NCBI RefSeq assembly: GCF_018860625.1
Contig: NZ_JAHKQB010000027.1
Location: forward strand, 236,635 to 300,634
Origin: Paracoccus sp. C2R09
GTDB lineage: Bacteria > Pseudomonadota > Alphaproteobacteria > Rhodobacterales > Rhodobacteraceae
Reading direction: 5' to 3'
DNA length: 64,000 bases
The translations under genes and the position numbers were made by a program. This document shows, in pieces, positions 17,882-26,760 of this stretch (position 1 is the stretch's first letter; each line of letters starts with the position of its first letter). The notes below the pieces were generated by a model, which searched no databases, had not been told where the DNA came from, and saw only the letters and a program-made list of their open reading frames with translations.

Positions 17882-18835
17882 GTGCTCAGCTATTTCCTAA
17901 GACGCCTCATCCTCGTGCTGCCGGTCGCCTTCGGCGTCTCGGTGGTGTGTTTCATGCTGGTCCAGATCGCTCCGGGCGATCCGTTGACCGCGATCATGCC
18001 GGTGGATGCCACCGCAGAACAACAGGCCGCGATGCGCGCAGCCTACGGTTTGGACAAGCCCGTCCCCGTGCAATACCTCATCTGGATCGCCAATCTGCTG
18101 CAGGGTGACATGGGCCGTTCCATCGCCACCGGCCGCCCCGTCGCGGGCGAGGTCTTCGGCGCGGTCGGCAATTCGCTCCTGCTGGCCTTCTCGGCCGCGA
18201 TCATCGCATTTCCCATCGGCACCTTCCTGGGCTTCCTGGCCGGCTACTTCCGCGACACGATCATGGATCGCGCGGTCACGGCCATCTCGATCGCCGGGGT
18301 GTCGGTCCCGAACTACTGGCTGGGGATCGTCCTGGTCATCATCTTCTCGGTCAACCTGGGCTGGCTGCCGTCGATGGGCGCGGGGCCGGGCGGGTCGCAG
18401 GACTGGCACTGGGACTGGACGCATATCCGCCACCTGATCCTGCCCGCCGTGACGCTGGCCGTGGTGCCCATCGGCATCGTCGCCCGCACCGTGCGCGCAC
18501 TGGCGGGCGACATCCTGTCGATGGATTTCGTCCAGGCGCTCTATGCCAAGGGCATGAGCAGGGGCGACGTGCTGCGCCATGTCGCGCGCAACGCCGCGGC
18601 CACCGCGCTGTCGGTCATGGGGCTTCAGCTGGGCTATCTGCTGGGCGGGTCGATCCTGATCGAGACCGTCTTCAACTGGCCCGGATCGGGCTTCCTTCTG
18701 TCGAACGCGATCTTCCAGCGCGACCTTCCGCTGCTGCAGGGCACGATCCTCATCCTCGCGATGTTCTTCGTGGCCATGAACCTGATCGTCGACGTGGCGC
18801 AGGCCGCCATCGACCCCCGCATCAAGAGGAGCTGA
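17882..18835 (+). CDS. ABC transporter permease (DppB/OppB family)
   Basis: A 317-residue inner-membrane permease with about six membrane segments. The N-terminus LSYFLRRLILVLPVAFGVSVVCFMLVQIAPGDPL is the DppB signature; the cytoplasmic EAA-like loop is FVQALYAKGMSRGDVLRHVARNA (about 215-240). I chose GTG 17882 because AGGAACG precedes it and translation from there begins at the conserved LSYFLRR; an in-frame GTG nine codons earlier overlaps the hairpin. It pairs with the next gene to form the channel. Confidence 0.88.
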   Translation: MLSYFLRRLILVLPVAFGVSVVCFMLVQIAPGDPLTAIMPVDATAEQQAAMRAAYGLDKPVPVQYLIWIANLLQGDMGRSIATGRPVAGEVFGAVGNSLLLAFSAAIIAFPIGTFLGFLAGYFRDTIMDRAVTAISIAGVSVPNYWLGIVLVIIFSVNLGWLPSMGAGPGGSQDWHWDWTHIRHLILPAVTLAVVPIGIVARTVRALAGDILSMDFVQALYAKGMSRGDVLRHVARNAAATALSVMGLQLGYLLGGSILIETVFNWPGSGFLLSNAIFQRDLPLLQGTILILAMFFVAMNLIVDVAQAAIDPRIKRS

Positions 18836-18838
18836 GCC

Positions 18839-19729
18839 ATGGCGCAGGTCGAAGCGGAACTGCATCCGCAAGCCGAAGCGGCGCCCAAGCCGCAGGGCTA
18901 CTGGTCGGGCGTCATTCGCAGGCTGGCAGGCGACAAGGTGGCGATGGCCTGCCTGATCGTGATCGCGCTGCTGATCCTGTCGGCGGTCTTCGCCCCCTGG
19001 CTGGGCCTTGCCGACCCCTATCGCGGGTCGATGATCGCCCGCCTGAAACCCATCGGCACCGAGGGGCACATCCTAGGGACCGACGAACAGGGCCGCGACA
19101 TGCTGGCCCGTCTGATCTATGGCGGCAGGCTGACGCTGTTCATCGGCCTGATGCCGGTGGTCTTCGCCTTCTTCATCGGCAGCGCACTGGGCATTGCCGC
19201 GGGCTATGTCGGCGGGATGACCAACACCATCATCATGCGGGTGGTGGACGTGTTCTTCGCCTTCCCCTCGGTCCTGCTGGCAATCGCCATTTCCGGGGCG
19301 CTTGGGGCGGGGATCACGAACAGCCTCGTGTCGCTGACCATCGTCTTCATCCCGCCCGTGACCCGCGTTGCCGAGGCCGTGACCTCGGGGGTGCGCAGCC
19401 TCGATTACATCGACGCAGCGCGGGCTTCGGGGGCAGGGGCGCTGACGGTGATCCGCGTCCATGTCATCGGCAACGTGCTGTCGCCGATCTTCGTCTATGC
19501 GACCTCGCTGACCTCGGTCTGCATGATCCTGGCGGCGGGGCTGTCCTTCCTGGGCATCGGCGTGCGTCCGCCCGAACCCGAATGGGGCCTGATGCTGAAC
19601 ACGCTGCGGGCCGCAATCTATGTCGATCCGTGGCTGGCGGCGCTGCCCGGTGTGATGATCTTCGCCACCTCGCTCTGCCTCAACCTGCTGAGCGACGGCC
19701 TGAGGAGTGCAATGAATGTCCGCGACTGA
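18839..19729 (+). CDS. ABC transporter permease (DppC/OppC family)
   Basis: A 296-residue permease with an N-terminal OppC extension (IRRLAGDKVAMACLIVIALLILSAVFAPWLG). It contains HILGTDEQGRDMLARLIYGGRLTLFIGL, the OppC motif, and the coupling loop DYIDAARASGAGALTVIRVHVIGNV. It starts three bases after the DppB-like gene and overlaps the first ATPase gene by 14 bases, so translation is tightly coupled. Confidence 0.9.
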   Translation: MAQVEAELHPQAEAAPKPQGYWSGVIRRLAGDKVAMACLIVIALLILSAVFAPWLGLADPYRGSMIARLKPIGTEGHILGTDEQGRDMLARLIYGGRLTLFIGLMPVVFAFFIGSALGIAAGYVGGMTNTIIMRVVDVFFAFPSVLLAIAISGALGAGITNSLVSLTIVFIPPVTRVAEAVTSGVRSLDYIDAARASGAGALTVIRVHVIGNVLSPIFVYATSLTSVCMILAAGLSFLGIGVRPPEPEWGLMLNTLRAAIYVDPWLAALPGVMIFATSLCLNLLSDGLRSAMNVRD

Positions 19730-20747
19730 CATGCCGACCCGAACCAAGGCCCCGCTGCTGAGCGTGCGGGAACTCAAGAAGCACTTTCCGATCCGTGGCG
19801 GCATCCTGGGGCGTCAGCAGGCCGTGGTGCAGGCCGTCGACGGCGTCAGCTTCGAGGTCGCCGCGGGCGAGACCCTGGGCATCGTCGGCGAATCCGGCTG
19901 CGGCAAGTCCACGACCGCCAAGCTGCTGATCGGCCTGACCCAGATGGACGATGGCGACATCGTGCTGGACGGGCAGCGCCTGGGCCCGGACCTGTCGCTG
20001 AAGGCCCTGCGCCGCGACATCCAGATGGTGTTTCAGGACAGCTATGCGTCCCTGAACCCGCGCATGACCATCGCCGACAGCGTGGCCTTCGGGGCGCGCG
20101 TGCAGGGGCTGGACGATCCGCAGGGGCGGGCGCATCGCCTGATGGCGCGTGTGGGGCTGGACCCCGACCGCTTCGGCGGACGCTATCCCCACGAATTGTC
20201 GGGCGGTCAGCGCCAGCGGGTCAACATCGCCCGCGCGCTGGCCATGTCGCCCAAGGTCGTCGTCCTGGACGAGGCCGTCAGCGCGCTGGACAAGTCGGTC
20301 GAGGCGCAGGTCCTGAACCTGCTGGCCGATCTGCGCGAGGAATTCGGGCTGACCTACATCTTCATCAGCCACGACCTGAACGTCGTGCGCTACATCTCGG
20401 ACCGGATCCTCGTGATGTATCTGGGCGAAGTGGTCGAGGTCGCGCCCGTGGACAACATCTGGGAAACGCCGGCCCATCCCTATACGCGGTCGCTGTTCTC
20501 GGCGATGCCGTCGATGGATCCCGACAACCGCACGACCAAGCCGCCCCTGTCGGGCGATCCGCCGAACCCGATCGACCCGCCTTCGGGCTGTCGTTTCCAC
20601 ACCCGCTGCCCGATGGCCTCGGAGGTCTGCAAGCGCAAGCATCCGGTCCTGGGCCGGATGGCGCAGGGATCGCCGCATTGGGTGGCCTGTCACCTGCACG
20701 ACCCCGCCTCGGGGCACCCGAAGGCCGTCGAGGAGGCCCCCGCATGA
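19716..20747 (+). CDS. ABC transporter ATP-binding protein (DppF/OppF family)
   Basis: A 343-residue ATPase. Walker A is GESGCGKST, the signature [15 protein letters not shown], Walker B VVVLDEAVSALD and the switch FISHDLNVVRYI. Walker B has Ala where the family usually has Pro (DEPVSALD); the catalytic Glu is intact, so it should be active. The C-terminal oligopeptide domain contains CRFHTRCPMASEVCKRKHP, the cysteine-rich extension typical of OppF. It overlaps the second ATPase gene by ATGA. Confidence 0.9.
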   Translation: MSATDMPTRTKAPLLSVRELKKHFPIRGGILGRQQAVVQAVDGVSFEVAAGETLGIVGESGCGKSTTAKLLIGLTQMDDGDIVLDGQRLGPDLSLKALRRDIQMVFQDSYASLNPRMTIADSVAFGARVQGLDDPQGRAHRLMARVGLDPDRFGGRYPHELSGGQRQRVNIARALAMSPKVVVLDEAVSALDKSVEAQVLNLLADLREEFGLTYIFISHDLNVVRYISDRILVMYLGEVVEVAPVDNIWETPAHPYTRSLFSAMPSMDPDNRTTKPPLSGDPPNPIDPPSGCRFHTRCPMASEVCKRKHPVLGRMAQGSPHWVACHLHDPASGHPKAVEEAPA

Positions 20748-21724
20748 GCGATCCGATCCTGCAGATCGACAACCTGAACGTCCGCTTCAAGGGCAAGCGC
20801 ACCGTCCACGCGATCAACGACCTGTCGCTGAAGCTGATGCCCGGCGAAACCCTGGCCCTTCTGGGCGAGAGCGGTTCGGGCAAGAGCGTCACGCTGAAGA
20901 CCCTGCTGCGCCTGCTGCCCGAAAAGCGGACGGGGCTGGACGGCAGCATCTCCTTCGACGGGACCGACATCATGACCCTGTCGGGCAAGCGGCTGCGGTC
21001 CTATCGCGGGGGCGACGTGTCCATGGTGTTCCAGGAACCCGCGCTGGCGCTGGACCCGGTCTATACCGTGGGCGATCAGATCGCCGAAGCGGTGATGCGC
21101 CACAAGGGCGTGTCCAAGTCCGAGGCCATGGCCACCGCGCTGGACATGCTGACCCGGGTGCGCATCCCGTCGCCCGAACGGCGGCTGAAGAACTATCCCC
21201 ACGAATTGTCGGGCGGGATGCGTCAGCGCGTGATGATCGCGCTGGCACTGGCCTGCCGCCCCCGGCTGCTGCTGGCGGACGAGCCCACCACCGCGCTGGA
21301 TGCGACCGTGCAGATCCAGATCCTGCTGCTGCTGCGCGAATTGCAGCGCGAATTCGGGATGGCCGTGATCTTCGTGACCCATGACATCGGCGTCGCGGTC
21401 GAGATATCCGAACGGATCGCGGTCATGTATGCGGGCCAGATCATCGAAGAAGGCACGACCCGCGAGGTCATCGCCGACCCCCAGCATCCCTATACCCAGG
21501 GGCTGCTGGCCGCGAACCTTCACGACGTGGCCAAGGGCACGCGGCTGGATGCGATCCCCGGCGCGCCGCCATCGTTGGAGACGCGTCCCGATGCCTGTTC
21601 GTTCGCGCCGCGCTGTCCGCTGGCGCTGCCCGCCTGCCGGGCCGAGCTGCCGCCCGTCAGGACGCCCGGACCGCGGCGGCGCGTCGCCTGCCTGCGCGCC
21701 GGCGAAACCATAGCGGCGGAGTAA
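20744..21724 (+). CDS. ABC transporter ATP-binding protein (DppD/OppD family)
   Basis: A 326-residue ATPase with Walker A GESGSGKSV (Val in place of the last Thr, common in OppD), signature LSGGMRQRVMIALAL, Walker B LLLADEPTTALD and switch VTHDIGVAVEI. The C-terminal CSFAPRCPLALPACRAELP is the OppD cysteine extension. With the DppF-like protein it forms the heterodimeric motor. The order ATPase F before D is the reverse of E. coli dpp. Confidence 0.9.
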   Translation: MSDPILQIDNLNVRFKGKRTVHAINDLSLKLMPGETLALLGESGSGKSVTLKTLLRLLPEKRTGLDGSISFDGTDIMTLSGKRLRSYRGGDVSMVFQEPALALDPVYTVGDQIAEAVMRHKGVSKSEAMATALDMLTRVRIPSPERRLKNYPHELSGGMRQRVMIALALACRPRLLLADEPTTALDATVQIQILLLLRELQREFGMAVIFVTHDIGVAVEISERIAVMYAGQIIEEGTTREVIADPQHPYTQGLLAANLHDVAKGTRLDAIPGAPPSLETRPDACSFAPRCPLALPACRAELPPVRTPGPRRRVACLRAGETIAAE

Positions 21725-21727
21725 GGA

Positions 21728-22912
21728 ATGCTGTTGCAGAACGACCCATACCGCGCCTTCATGCCCTATCCCCCCGTCGCGGTGCCGAATGCGCCCGACG
21801 GTCCGCTGGCCGGGCTGACCCTTGCGGTCAAGGACATCTTCGACCTTGCCGGATACCGGACAGGATGCGGCTGCCCCACGCGGCTGGCGGCCAGCCCGAT
21901 GGCGGATGCCACGGCGCCATCGGTCCAGCGGTTGCTGGATGCGGGCGCGCGTTTCGTCGGCAAGACCCATACGGATGAGCTGGCCTGGTCCATGTACGGG
22001 ATGAATGCCCATTTCGGCACGCCGGTGAACCCTGCCGCACCCGACAGGATCCCGGGCGGTTCCTCGTCCGGGTCGGCGGTAGCCGTCGCGGCGGGGCTTG
22101 CCGATATCGCCATCGGTTCGGATACCGGCGGATCGGTTCGCGCCCCGGCCAGCTTCTGCGGCATCTGGGGGCTGCGTCCGACCCATGGCCGCGTGTCGCT
22201 GGCGGGGGCGATGGATCTTGCGCCCAGCTTCGACACCTGCGGCGTCTTCGCCCGCGACGGTGCGACGCTGATGCGCGCGGTCAATGCGCTGACGGATGCC
22301 GACACCGCCCCGATAAGGGCGCCCCGCCATCTGTTCCCGACCGACATGGCGGACGAGCTGTCACCCCCGGCCCGCGCGATCCTTGACGCGTTCGCGGGAC
22401 ACTTCGATCCACAGGCGATCGCGGCCTATCCTGATGGCGTGCAGGCGGCCTACGAGACCTTCCTTGGGGCGATGATGGCCGACTGCAAGGAGGCGATCCT
22501 GCCCTATATCCGGTCATCGGGAATGCCGCTGGTCCGCGGCATCGACGGACGCGCCGCCGGGGCCGAGGCGATGACCGCGGCGCAGATGGCCACCGCCCGC
22601 GCGGGGCGTGCCGCCTTCGCTGCTCATCTGGCGGGCATCCTGGGGCAGGACGGCGTCATGATCGCACCCGCCACGCATGACATCCCCTTCCGGCTGGACG
22701 CCCCTGAACAGGTATTCGACACTTACCGCCATGAGGCGCAGCGCGTGCTGTGCCTTGCCGGCATGGCGGGACTGCCGCAGGTGGTCTTTCCCGCGGGCCG
22801 GATCGAGGGCGCACCCTTCGGGTTGTCGCTGATCGGTCCGCGCGGATCCGACCGTTCGCTGGTCGCGTTGGCCTGCCGGATGCACGAAACCGAGGGGAGG
22901 GTTGATGCATGA
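21728..22912 (+). CDS. Amidase signature family hydrolase
   Basis: A 394-residue amidase. The Ser-cisSer-Lys triad is visible: Lys35 in LAVKDIFDL, the cis-Ser in IPGGSSSGSAVAVAAG (about residue 112) and the nucleophile Ser136 in GSDTGGSVRAP. The family hydrolyses amides to acids and ammonia. At under 400 residues it is short, as in AtzE/biuret- or indoleacetamide-type relatives, and there are no GatA partner genes nearby. It starts three bases after the transporter ATPase, so its substrate is probably what the transporter imports. Confidence 0.85.
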   Translation: MLLQNDPYRAFMPYPPVAVPNAPDGPLAGLTLAVKDIFDLAGYRTGCGCPTRLAASPMADATAPSVQRLLDAGARFVGKTHTDELAWSMYGMNAHFGTPVNPAAPDRIPGGSSSGSAVAVAAGLADIAIGSDTGGSVRAPASFCGIWGLRPTHGRVSLAGAMDLAPSFDTCGVFARDGATLMRAVNALTDADTAPIRAPRHLFPTDMADELSPPARAILDAFAGHFDPQAIAAYPDGVQAAYETFLGAMMADCKEAILPYIRSSGMPLVRGIDGRAAGAEAMTAAQMATARAGRAAFAAHLAGILGQDGVMIAPATHDIPFRLDAPEQVFDTYRHEAQRVLCLAGMAGLPQVVFPAGRIEGAPFGLSLIGPRGSDRSLVALACRMHETEGRVDA

Positions 22913-23379
22913 CCGATTGTCCGATCGAAGCGAAACTGCACGAGATGGGCCTGGCGCTGCCCACGACCGCACCTGCACGGGCCCTGTTCCTGCCCGGCAA
23001 GATCAGCGGCAAGCTGCTCTATCTGTCGGGGCAGATCTGCGAATGGGAAGGTGAGCCGCTGTACTTCGGACCTGTCGGCTGGGGCTCGGACATCGCCGAG
23101 GGGCAGACGGCGGCGCGCATGTGCGCGCTGAACCTGCTGTGGTCGATCAAGGAGGTCGCGGGTTCGCTGTCGCGCGTGTCGCAGGTGGTGCGCGTGGGGG
23201 GCTTCGTCTCGGCGCCCGCAGGCTATGGCGACGGGCCGTTCATCGTGAACGGGGCATCGCAGCTGTTCATCGATCTGTGGGGGGATGCGGGCCAGCATGC
23301 CCGGACGGCGGTCAACGTGTCGTCGCTGCCGGCCAATGCCCTGGTCGAGGTGGAGGCCATCGTCGAGCTGAAGGACTGA
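22909..23379 (+). CDS. RidA family protein (YjgF/UK114-like group 1)
   Basis: A 156-residue protein of the longer RidA group: LPTTAPARALFLPGKISGKLLYLSGQ, then GQTAARMCALNLLWSIKEV and HARTAVNVSSLPANALVEVEAIVEL. The Arg in HARTAV appears to match the arginine that holds the imine carboxylate in deaminating RidA proteins. It overlaps the amidase stop by ATGA and is the last gene of the operon. It may hydrolyse an unstable imine/enamine formed in this pathway. Confidence 0.82.
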   Translation: MTDCPIEAKLHEMGLALPTTAPARALFLPGKISGKLLYLSGQICEWEGEPLYFGPVGWGSDIAEGQTAARMCALNLLWSIKEVAGSLSRVSQVVRVGGFVSAPAGYGDGPFIVNGASQLFIDLWGDAGQHARTAVNVSSLPANALVEVEAIVELKD

Positions 23380-23402
23380 CGATCTCGAACAGGCGGAACG
23401 AA

Positions 23403-23429
23403 GAAGGGCGCGGTGATCCCGCGCCCTTC
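23403..23429. terminator. Bidirectional terminator between ridA and proV
   Basis: Perfect 11-bp arms (gaagggcgcgg / ccgcgcccttc) with a 5-base loop lie between convergent genes. Plus-strand transcripts run into GACATTTTC and minus-strand ones into TTCGTTCC. It probably serves both operons. Confidence 0.7.
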
Positions 23430-23436
23430 GACATTT

Positions 23437-24501
23437 TCAGGCGACCTCGGTTTCCGGGTCGACTTCTTCGGTATCGTCGGGCGCGATCATCTCGGCCACG
23501 CATTTCGACAGGGTGATCATGCCGATATGCTGCCCGTCGCGATTGACGATATTGGCGCGCGACACCTCGGCATTGGTCATGGCGCGGGCCGCTTCCTCGA
23601 GCAGGGTCGTGGCGGGCAGGGTCACCGGCGATTCCGCCTGCGCGCCCTTGCGCATGATCGTGCGCACCGTGATGACATGCCCACGGCGCACGTCGCGCAC
23701 GAAGCTGGCGATATAGTCGTCCTTGGGGCGCAGGACGATCTGTTCGCCGGTGCCCTGCTGGATGATCCTGCCGTCGCGCAGGATGGCGATGCGTTCGCCC
23801 AGGCGCAGCGCCTCGTCCAGGTCGTGGGTGATGAAGACGATGGTCTTCTTCAGTTCCGACTGCAGGTCCAGAAGCACCGATTGCATGTCGGTCCGGATCA
23901 GCGGGTCCAGCGCCGAGAACGCCTCGTCCATCAACAGGATCTCGGCGTCGTTGGTCAGGGCGCGGGCCAGGCCCACGCGCTGCTGCATCCCGCCCGACAG
24001 CTGGTTGGGATAGCTTTCCTCGAACCCGTCAAGGCCCACGCGGCTGATCCAGCGACGGGCGCGTTCATCCGCCTCGCGGCGCGACACGCCCCGGATCGAC
24101 AGGCCGTAGGTGGTATTCTCCAGCACGGTCCGGTGCGGGAACAGCGCGAATTTCTGGAACACCATGCCGGTCTTCTGGCGGCGGAACTCGCGCAGCTCGG
24201 ACTCGGACATCTTGACAACGTCCTTGCCCTCGAACAGCAGCTCGCCCGCGGTGGGATCGATCAGGCGGTTGATGTGCCGGATCAGGGTGGATTTCCCCGA
24301 ACCCGACAGGCCCATCACGACCTGGATCTTGCCCGCGGGGATGGTCAGGTTGATGTCGTCCAGCCCCAGCACGTGGTTGTGCTTGGCCTTCAGCTCTTCC
24401 TTGGTCATCCCGTTCTTCACGCTGTCGACATAGGCCGCGGCGTTCGGACCGAAGATCTTGTAGAGGTTGCGGATCTCGATGTCGTGAATCGCCTCAGCCA
24501 T
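23437..24501 (-). CDS. proV: Glycine betaine/proline ABC transporter ATP-binding protein
   Basis: A 354-residue ProV/OpuAA protein. IEIRNLYKIFG opens it; Walker A is GLSGSGKST, followed by LIRHINRLIDPTAGEL, the signature LSGGMQQRVGLARAL and Walker B LLMDEAFSALDPLIR, all in ProV wording. The C-terminus (about 270-345) resembles a CBS-type sensing region: ATTLLEEAARAMTNAEVSRANIVN. It overlaps proW by eight bases. Osmolyte uptake is expected; betaine as a methyl source is an alternative role. Confidence 0.92.
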   Translation of the reverse strand: MAEAIHDIEIRNLYKIFGPNAAAYVDSVKNGMTKEELKAKHNHVLGLDDINLTIPAGKIQVVMGLSGSGKSTLIRHINRLIDPTAGELLFEGKDVVKMSESELREFRRQKTGMVFQKFALFPHRTVLENTTYGLSIRGVSRREADERARRWISRVGLDGFEESYPNQLSGGMQQRVGLARALTNDAEILLMDEAFSALDPLIRTDMQSVLLDLQSELKKTIVFITHDLDEALRLGERIAILRDGRIIQQGTGEQIVLRPKDDYIASFVRDVRRGHVITVRTIMRKGAQAESPVTLPATTLLEEAARAMTNAEVSRANIVNRDGQHIGMITLSKCVAEMIAPDDTEEVDPETEVA

Positions 24502-25378
24502 GAACGGCCTCCAGGTGCTTCTGCAGCCGCTTGCCATAGGCCTGCGTCGCACGGTCGAAGATGATGGCGATAGCGACGATGGCCAGACCGTTCATCACGC
24601 CCAGGGTGAAATATTGGTTGTTGATCGCCTGCAGGACCGGCTGGCCCAGGCCGCGCACGCCGATCATCGAGGCGACGACGACCATTGCAAGGCTCATCAT
24701 GATGGTCTGGTTGACGCCCGCCATGATGGTCGGCAGCGCCAGCGGCAACTGCACGTCCATCAGCTTCTGGCGCGCGCTGGAACCAAAGGCCTCGGCCGCT
24801 TCCAGCACGTCGGCCGGAACCTGGCGGATGCCGAGATTGGTGAGGCGGATGATGGGGGGCACGGCATAGATGACGACCGCGATCACGCCGGGCACCTTGC
24901 CCAGGCCGAAGATCATGACGACCGGGATCAGATAGACGAAGCTGGGCATCGTCTGCATCATGTCGAGGATGGGCGTGATCGTCGCGTTCGAGCGATCGGA
25001 CCGCGCCATCAGGATGCCCGTGGGGATGCCGATCACGACGGCGATCAGGGTGCAGACGGCGACCATCGCGATGGTGCGCATCGTGTCTTCCCACATGCCG
25101 AAATAACCGATGGCCAGCAGCGCAAGCACGGTGCCCGCGACGATCTTGAGGCTGCGGCCCAGTGCCCAGACCAGCCCGGCCAGCGCGGCGAGGACCAGGA
25201 TCCACGGGCTGTCGATCAGCAGGTTCTCGATGAAGACCAGCAGGATCTGGATGGGATGGAAGATGTTTTCGAGGGTCTCGCCATAGGCGCGCGTGAATTC
25301 GCGGAAGGCGCCGTCGATGGCGATGCGCAGCTCGCGCAGGTCGCTCCGGCCCATGGCAGGAAATTCGATGAGGTCCAT
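24494..25378 (-). CDS. proW: Glycine betaine/proline ABC transporter permease
   Basis: A 294-residue permease with an amphipathic cytoplasmic N-terminus and about seven membrane helices. MMQTMPSFVYLIPVVMIFGLGKVPG and VLEAAEAFGSSARQKLMDVQLPLALPTIMAGVNQTIM are the ProW transport and coupling motifs. The start follows GAGGAAG. It lies between proX (across a hairpin) and proV (overlapping). Confidence 0.93.
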   Translation of the reverse strand: MDLIEFPAMGRSDLRELRIAIDGAFREFTRAYGETLENIFHPIQILLVFIENLLIDSPWILVLAALAGLVWALGRSLKIVAGTVLALLAIGYFGMWEDTMRTIAMVAVCTLIAVVIGIPTGILMARSDRSNATITPILDMMQTMPSFVYLIPVVMIFGLGKVPGVIAVVIYAVPPIIRLTNLGIRQVPADVLEAAEAFGSSARQKLMDVQLPLALPTIMAGVNQTIMMSLAMVVVASMIGVRGLGQPVLQAINNQYFTLGVMNGLAIVAIAIIFDRATQAYGKRLQKHLEAVHG

Positions 25379-25417
25379 TTTTCTTCTTCTTCCTCAGGGG
25401 GAGGGAAAGGCCGTGAC

Positions 25418-25445
25418 GGGCGGGCGCGCCATGACGCGCCCGCCC
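25418..25445 (-). terminator. Intercistronic hairpin between proX and proW
   Basis: Perfect 11-bp arms (gggcgggcgcg / cgcgcccgccc) with a 6-base loop begin 13 bases past the proX stop. It probably reduces permease relative to binding protein. Confidence 0.55.
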
Positions 25446-25458
25446 TTCGCACATCCGA

Positions 25459-26451
25459 TCACAGGGCGTCTTCGACCTGTGCGGCCACGTCTTCCGAAAG
25501 CCAGGCCTTCCAGATATCGGCATAGTTCTCGAGGAAGTAGTAGGCGCCGTCCTCGTTGGTGGCCTGGTTGTCACCCATCCATGCCAGCAGTTCGTTCACC
25601 GTCTCGTTGGTCCAGGCGCGCTTGCCCAGGTATTCCATCGTGACGGGGTTGTTCTCGGCGAACTCGGTCGTCACCGCGGTGAACACGTCCGAGCTGGGCC
25701 ATTCGTTCAGCTGCGGGTCGGGGCAATTGTTCACGACCGTGCAGTTGTCCCAGGATTCCTTGTCATGCTCGACGCCAAGGTCCAGCTTGGTCATGTCGTA
25801 CTGACCCAGGATCGCCGTCGGCGCCCAGTAGTAGCCGAGCCAGCCTTCCTCGCGGTTGAAGGCCCGCGCGATCGAGCCGTCCAGGCCTGCGGCCGAGCCG
25901 CTGTCGATCAGCTCGAAGCCCTTTTCCTCGGCGCCGAGCGCGATGAACTGGTTCTCGGTGATGATCTGGCATGCCCAGCCGGAAGGGCAGTTGAAGAAGG
26001 CGCCCTTGCTGCTGTCCTCGGCGCCGGGGAACAGTTCGGGATGCGCCAGCGCGTCCTCGATCGTGGTGATGTCGTTCGCCTCGGCGATGGCGGTGGGGAT
26101 CCAGAAGCCCTCGACCCCGCCATCCGACAGGATTTGCGATGCGACGGTGATGCGGCCTTCCTCGACGGCGGCATCCAGCGGAACCTTGACCGCGTTCACC
26201 CACAATTCGGGCGCGATGTCGGGTTCGCCTTTTTCGTTCATCGAAGTGAAGGTCGGGACCGTATCGCCGGTGACCATGGCCACGTCGCAGTCGTAACCTT
26301 CCTCGAGGATGATCTTGTCCACCCATGCGGCGAGGCCGGCCGAGGCCCAGTTCATCTCGGCGATGGTGATATCACCGCAGTCTTGGGCAAAGGCTGCCGG
26401 AGCAGTCATCATCAGGCCAAGAACGGCCAGGGTGGGTTTCATCGGATTCAT
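25459..26451 (-). CDS. proX: Glycine betaine/proline ABC transporter substrate-binding protein
   Basis: A 330-residue periplasmic protein with a signal peptide ending AAFA, then QDCGDITIAEMNWASAGLAAWVDKIILEEGYDCDV and TGDTVPTFTSMNEKGEPDIAPELWVNAV, the OpuAC/ProX pattern. Tryptophans that could form the betaine cage occur in ELWVN, EGFWIP and YYWAP. The ATG at 26451 is chosen, with GGGAG five bases upstream; an in-frame GTG two codons earlier and an ATG three codons later are alternatives. It is the first gene of proXWV. Confidence 0.9.
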   Translation of the reverse strand: MNPMKPTLAVLGLMMTAPAAFAQDCGDITIAEMNWASAGLAAWVDKIILEEGYDCDVAMVTGDTVPTFTSMNEKGEPDIAPELWVNAVKVPLDAAVEEGRITVASQILSDGGVEGFWIPTAIAEANDITTIEDALAHPELFPGAEDSSKGAFFNCPSGWACQIITENQFIALGAEEKGFELIDSGSAAGLDGSIARAFNREEGWLGYYWAPTAILGQYDMTKLDLGVEHDKESWDNCTVVNNCPDPQLNEWPSSDVFTAVTTEFAENNPVTMEYLGKRAWTNETVNELLAWMGDNQATNEDGAYYFLENYADIWKAWLSEDVAAQVEDAL

Positions 26452-26546
26452 GTGCACTCCCAGTGTGACTTGTCAGTAGTCCGGGGCGCGCACACGCCCC
26501 GAACGCGGCCGCTTGAATGCGACTTCGGATACGCAAGTGTGAATGA

Positions 26547-26575
26547 ATGATAGAGAAGCGGTCAGGTTTTGTCAC
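26547..26575 (-). promoter_or_regulatory. Predicted sigma-70-type promoter of proXWV
   Basis: On the minus strand, GTGACA (-35) is followed by a 17-base spacer and TATCAT (-10); each box has one mismatch to consensus. It would give a leader of roughly 90 bases before proX. The surrounding DNA is AT-rich for this genome. Confidence 0.6.
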
Positions 26576-26708
26576 ATGGCGAACGCCGGAACCGCCTAAA
26601 TGGTTGCCCTGTTTCACAAATTTTGATCACCTAAGCATCTCGTCGCCGTGATTGCGGGCGACCGGGCAGCCAATAAGCGACCCATGTGCGAGAATCGGAT
26701 GAACAAAA

Positions 26709-26732
26709 GGCGCGCCGCGGGTGCGGCGCGCC
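26709..26732 (-). terminator. Rho-independent terminator of the small secreted-protein gene
   Basis: Perfect 10-bp arms (ggcgcgccgc / gcggcgcgcc), a 4-base loop and, on the minus strand, an immediate TTTTGTTC tail. It ends the gene at 26761-27159. The remaining bases from here to proX hold only the proX promoter region. Confidence 0.8.
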
Positions 26733-26760
26733 ATGTCGGGGCGGTGAAGCGGGGTGTGGT

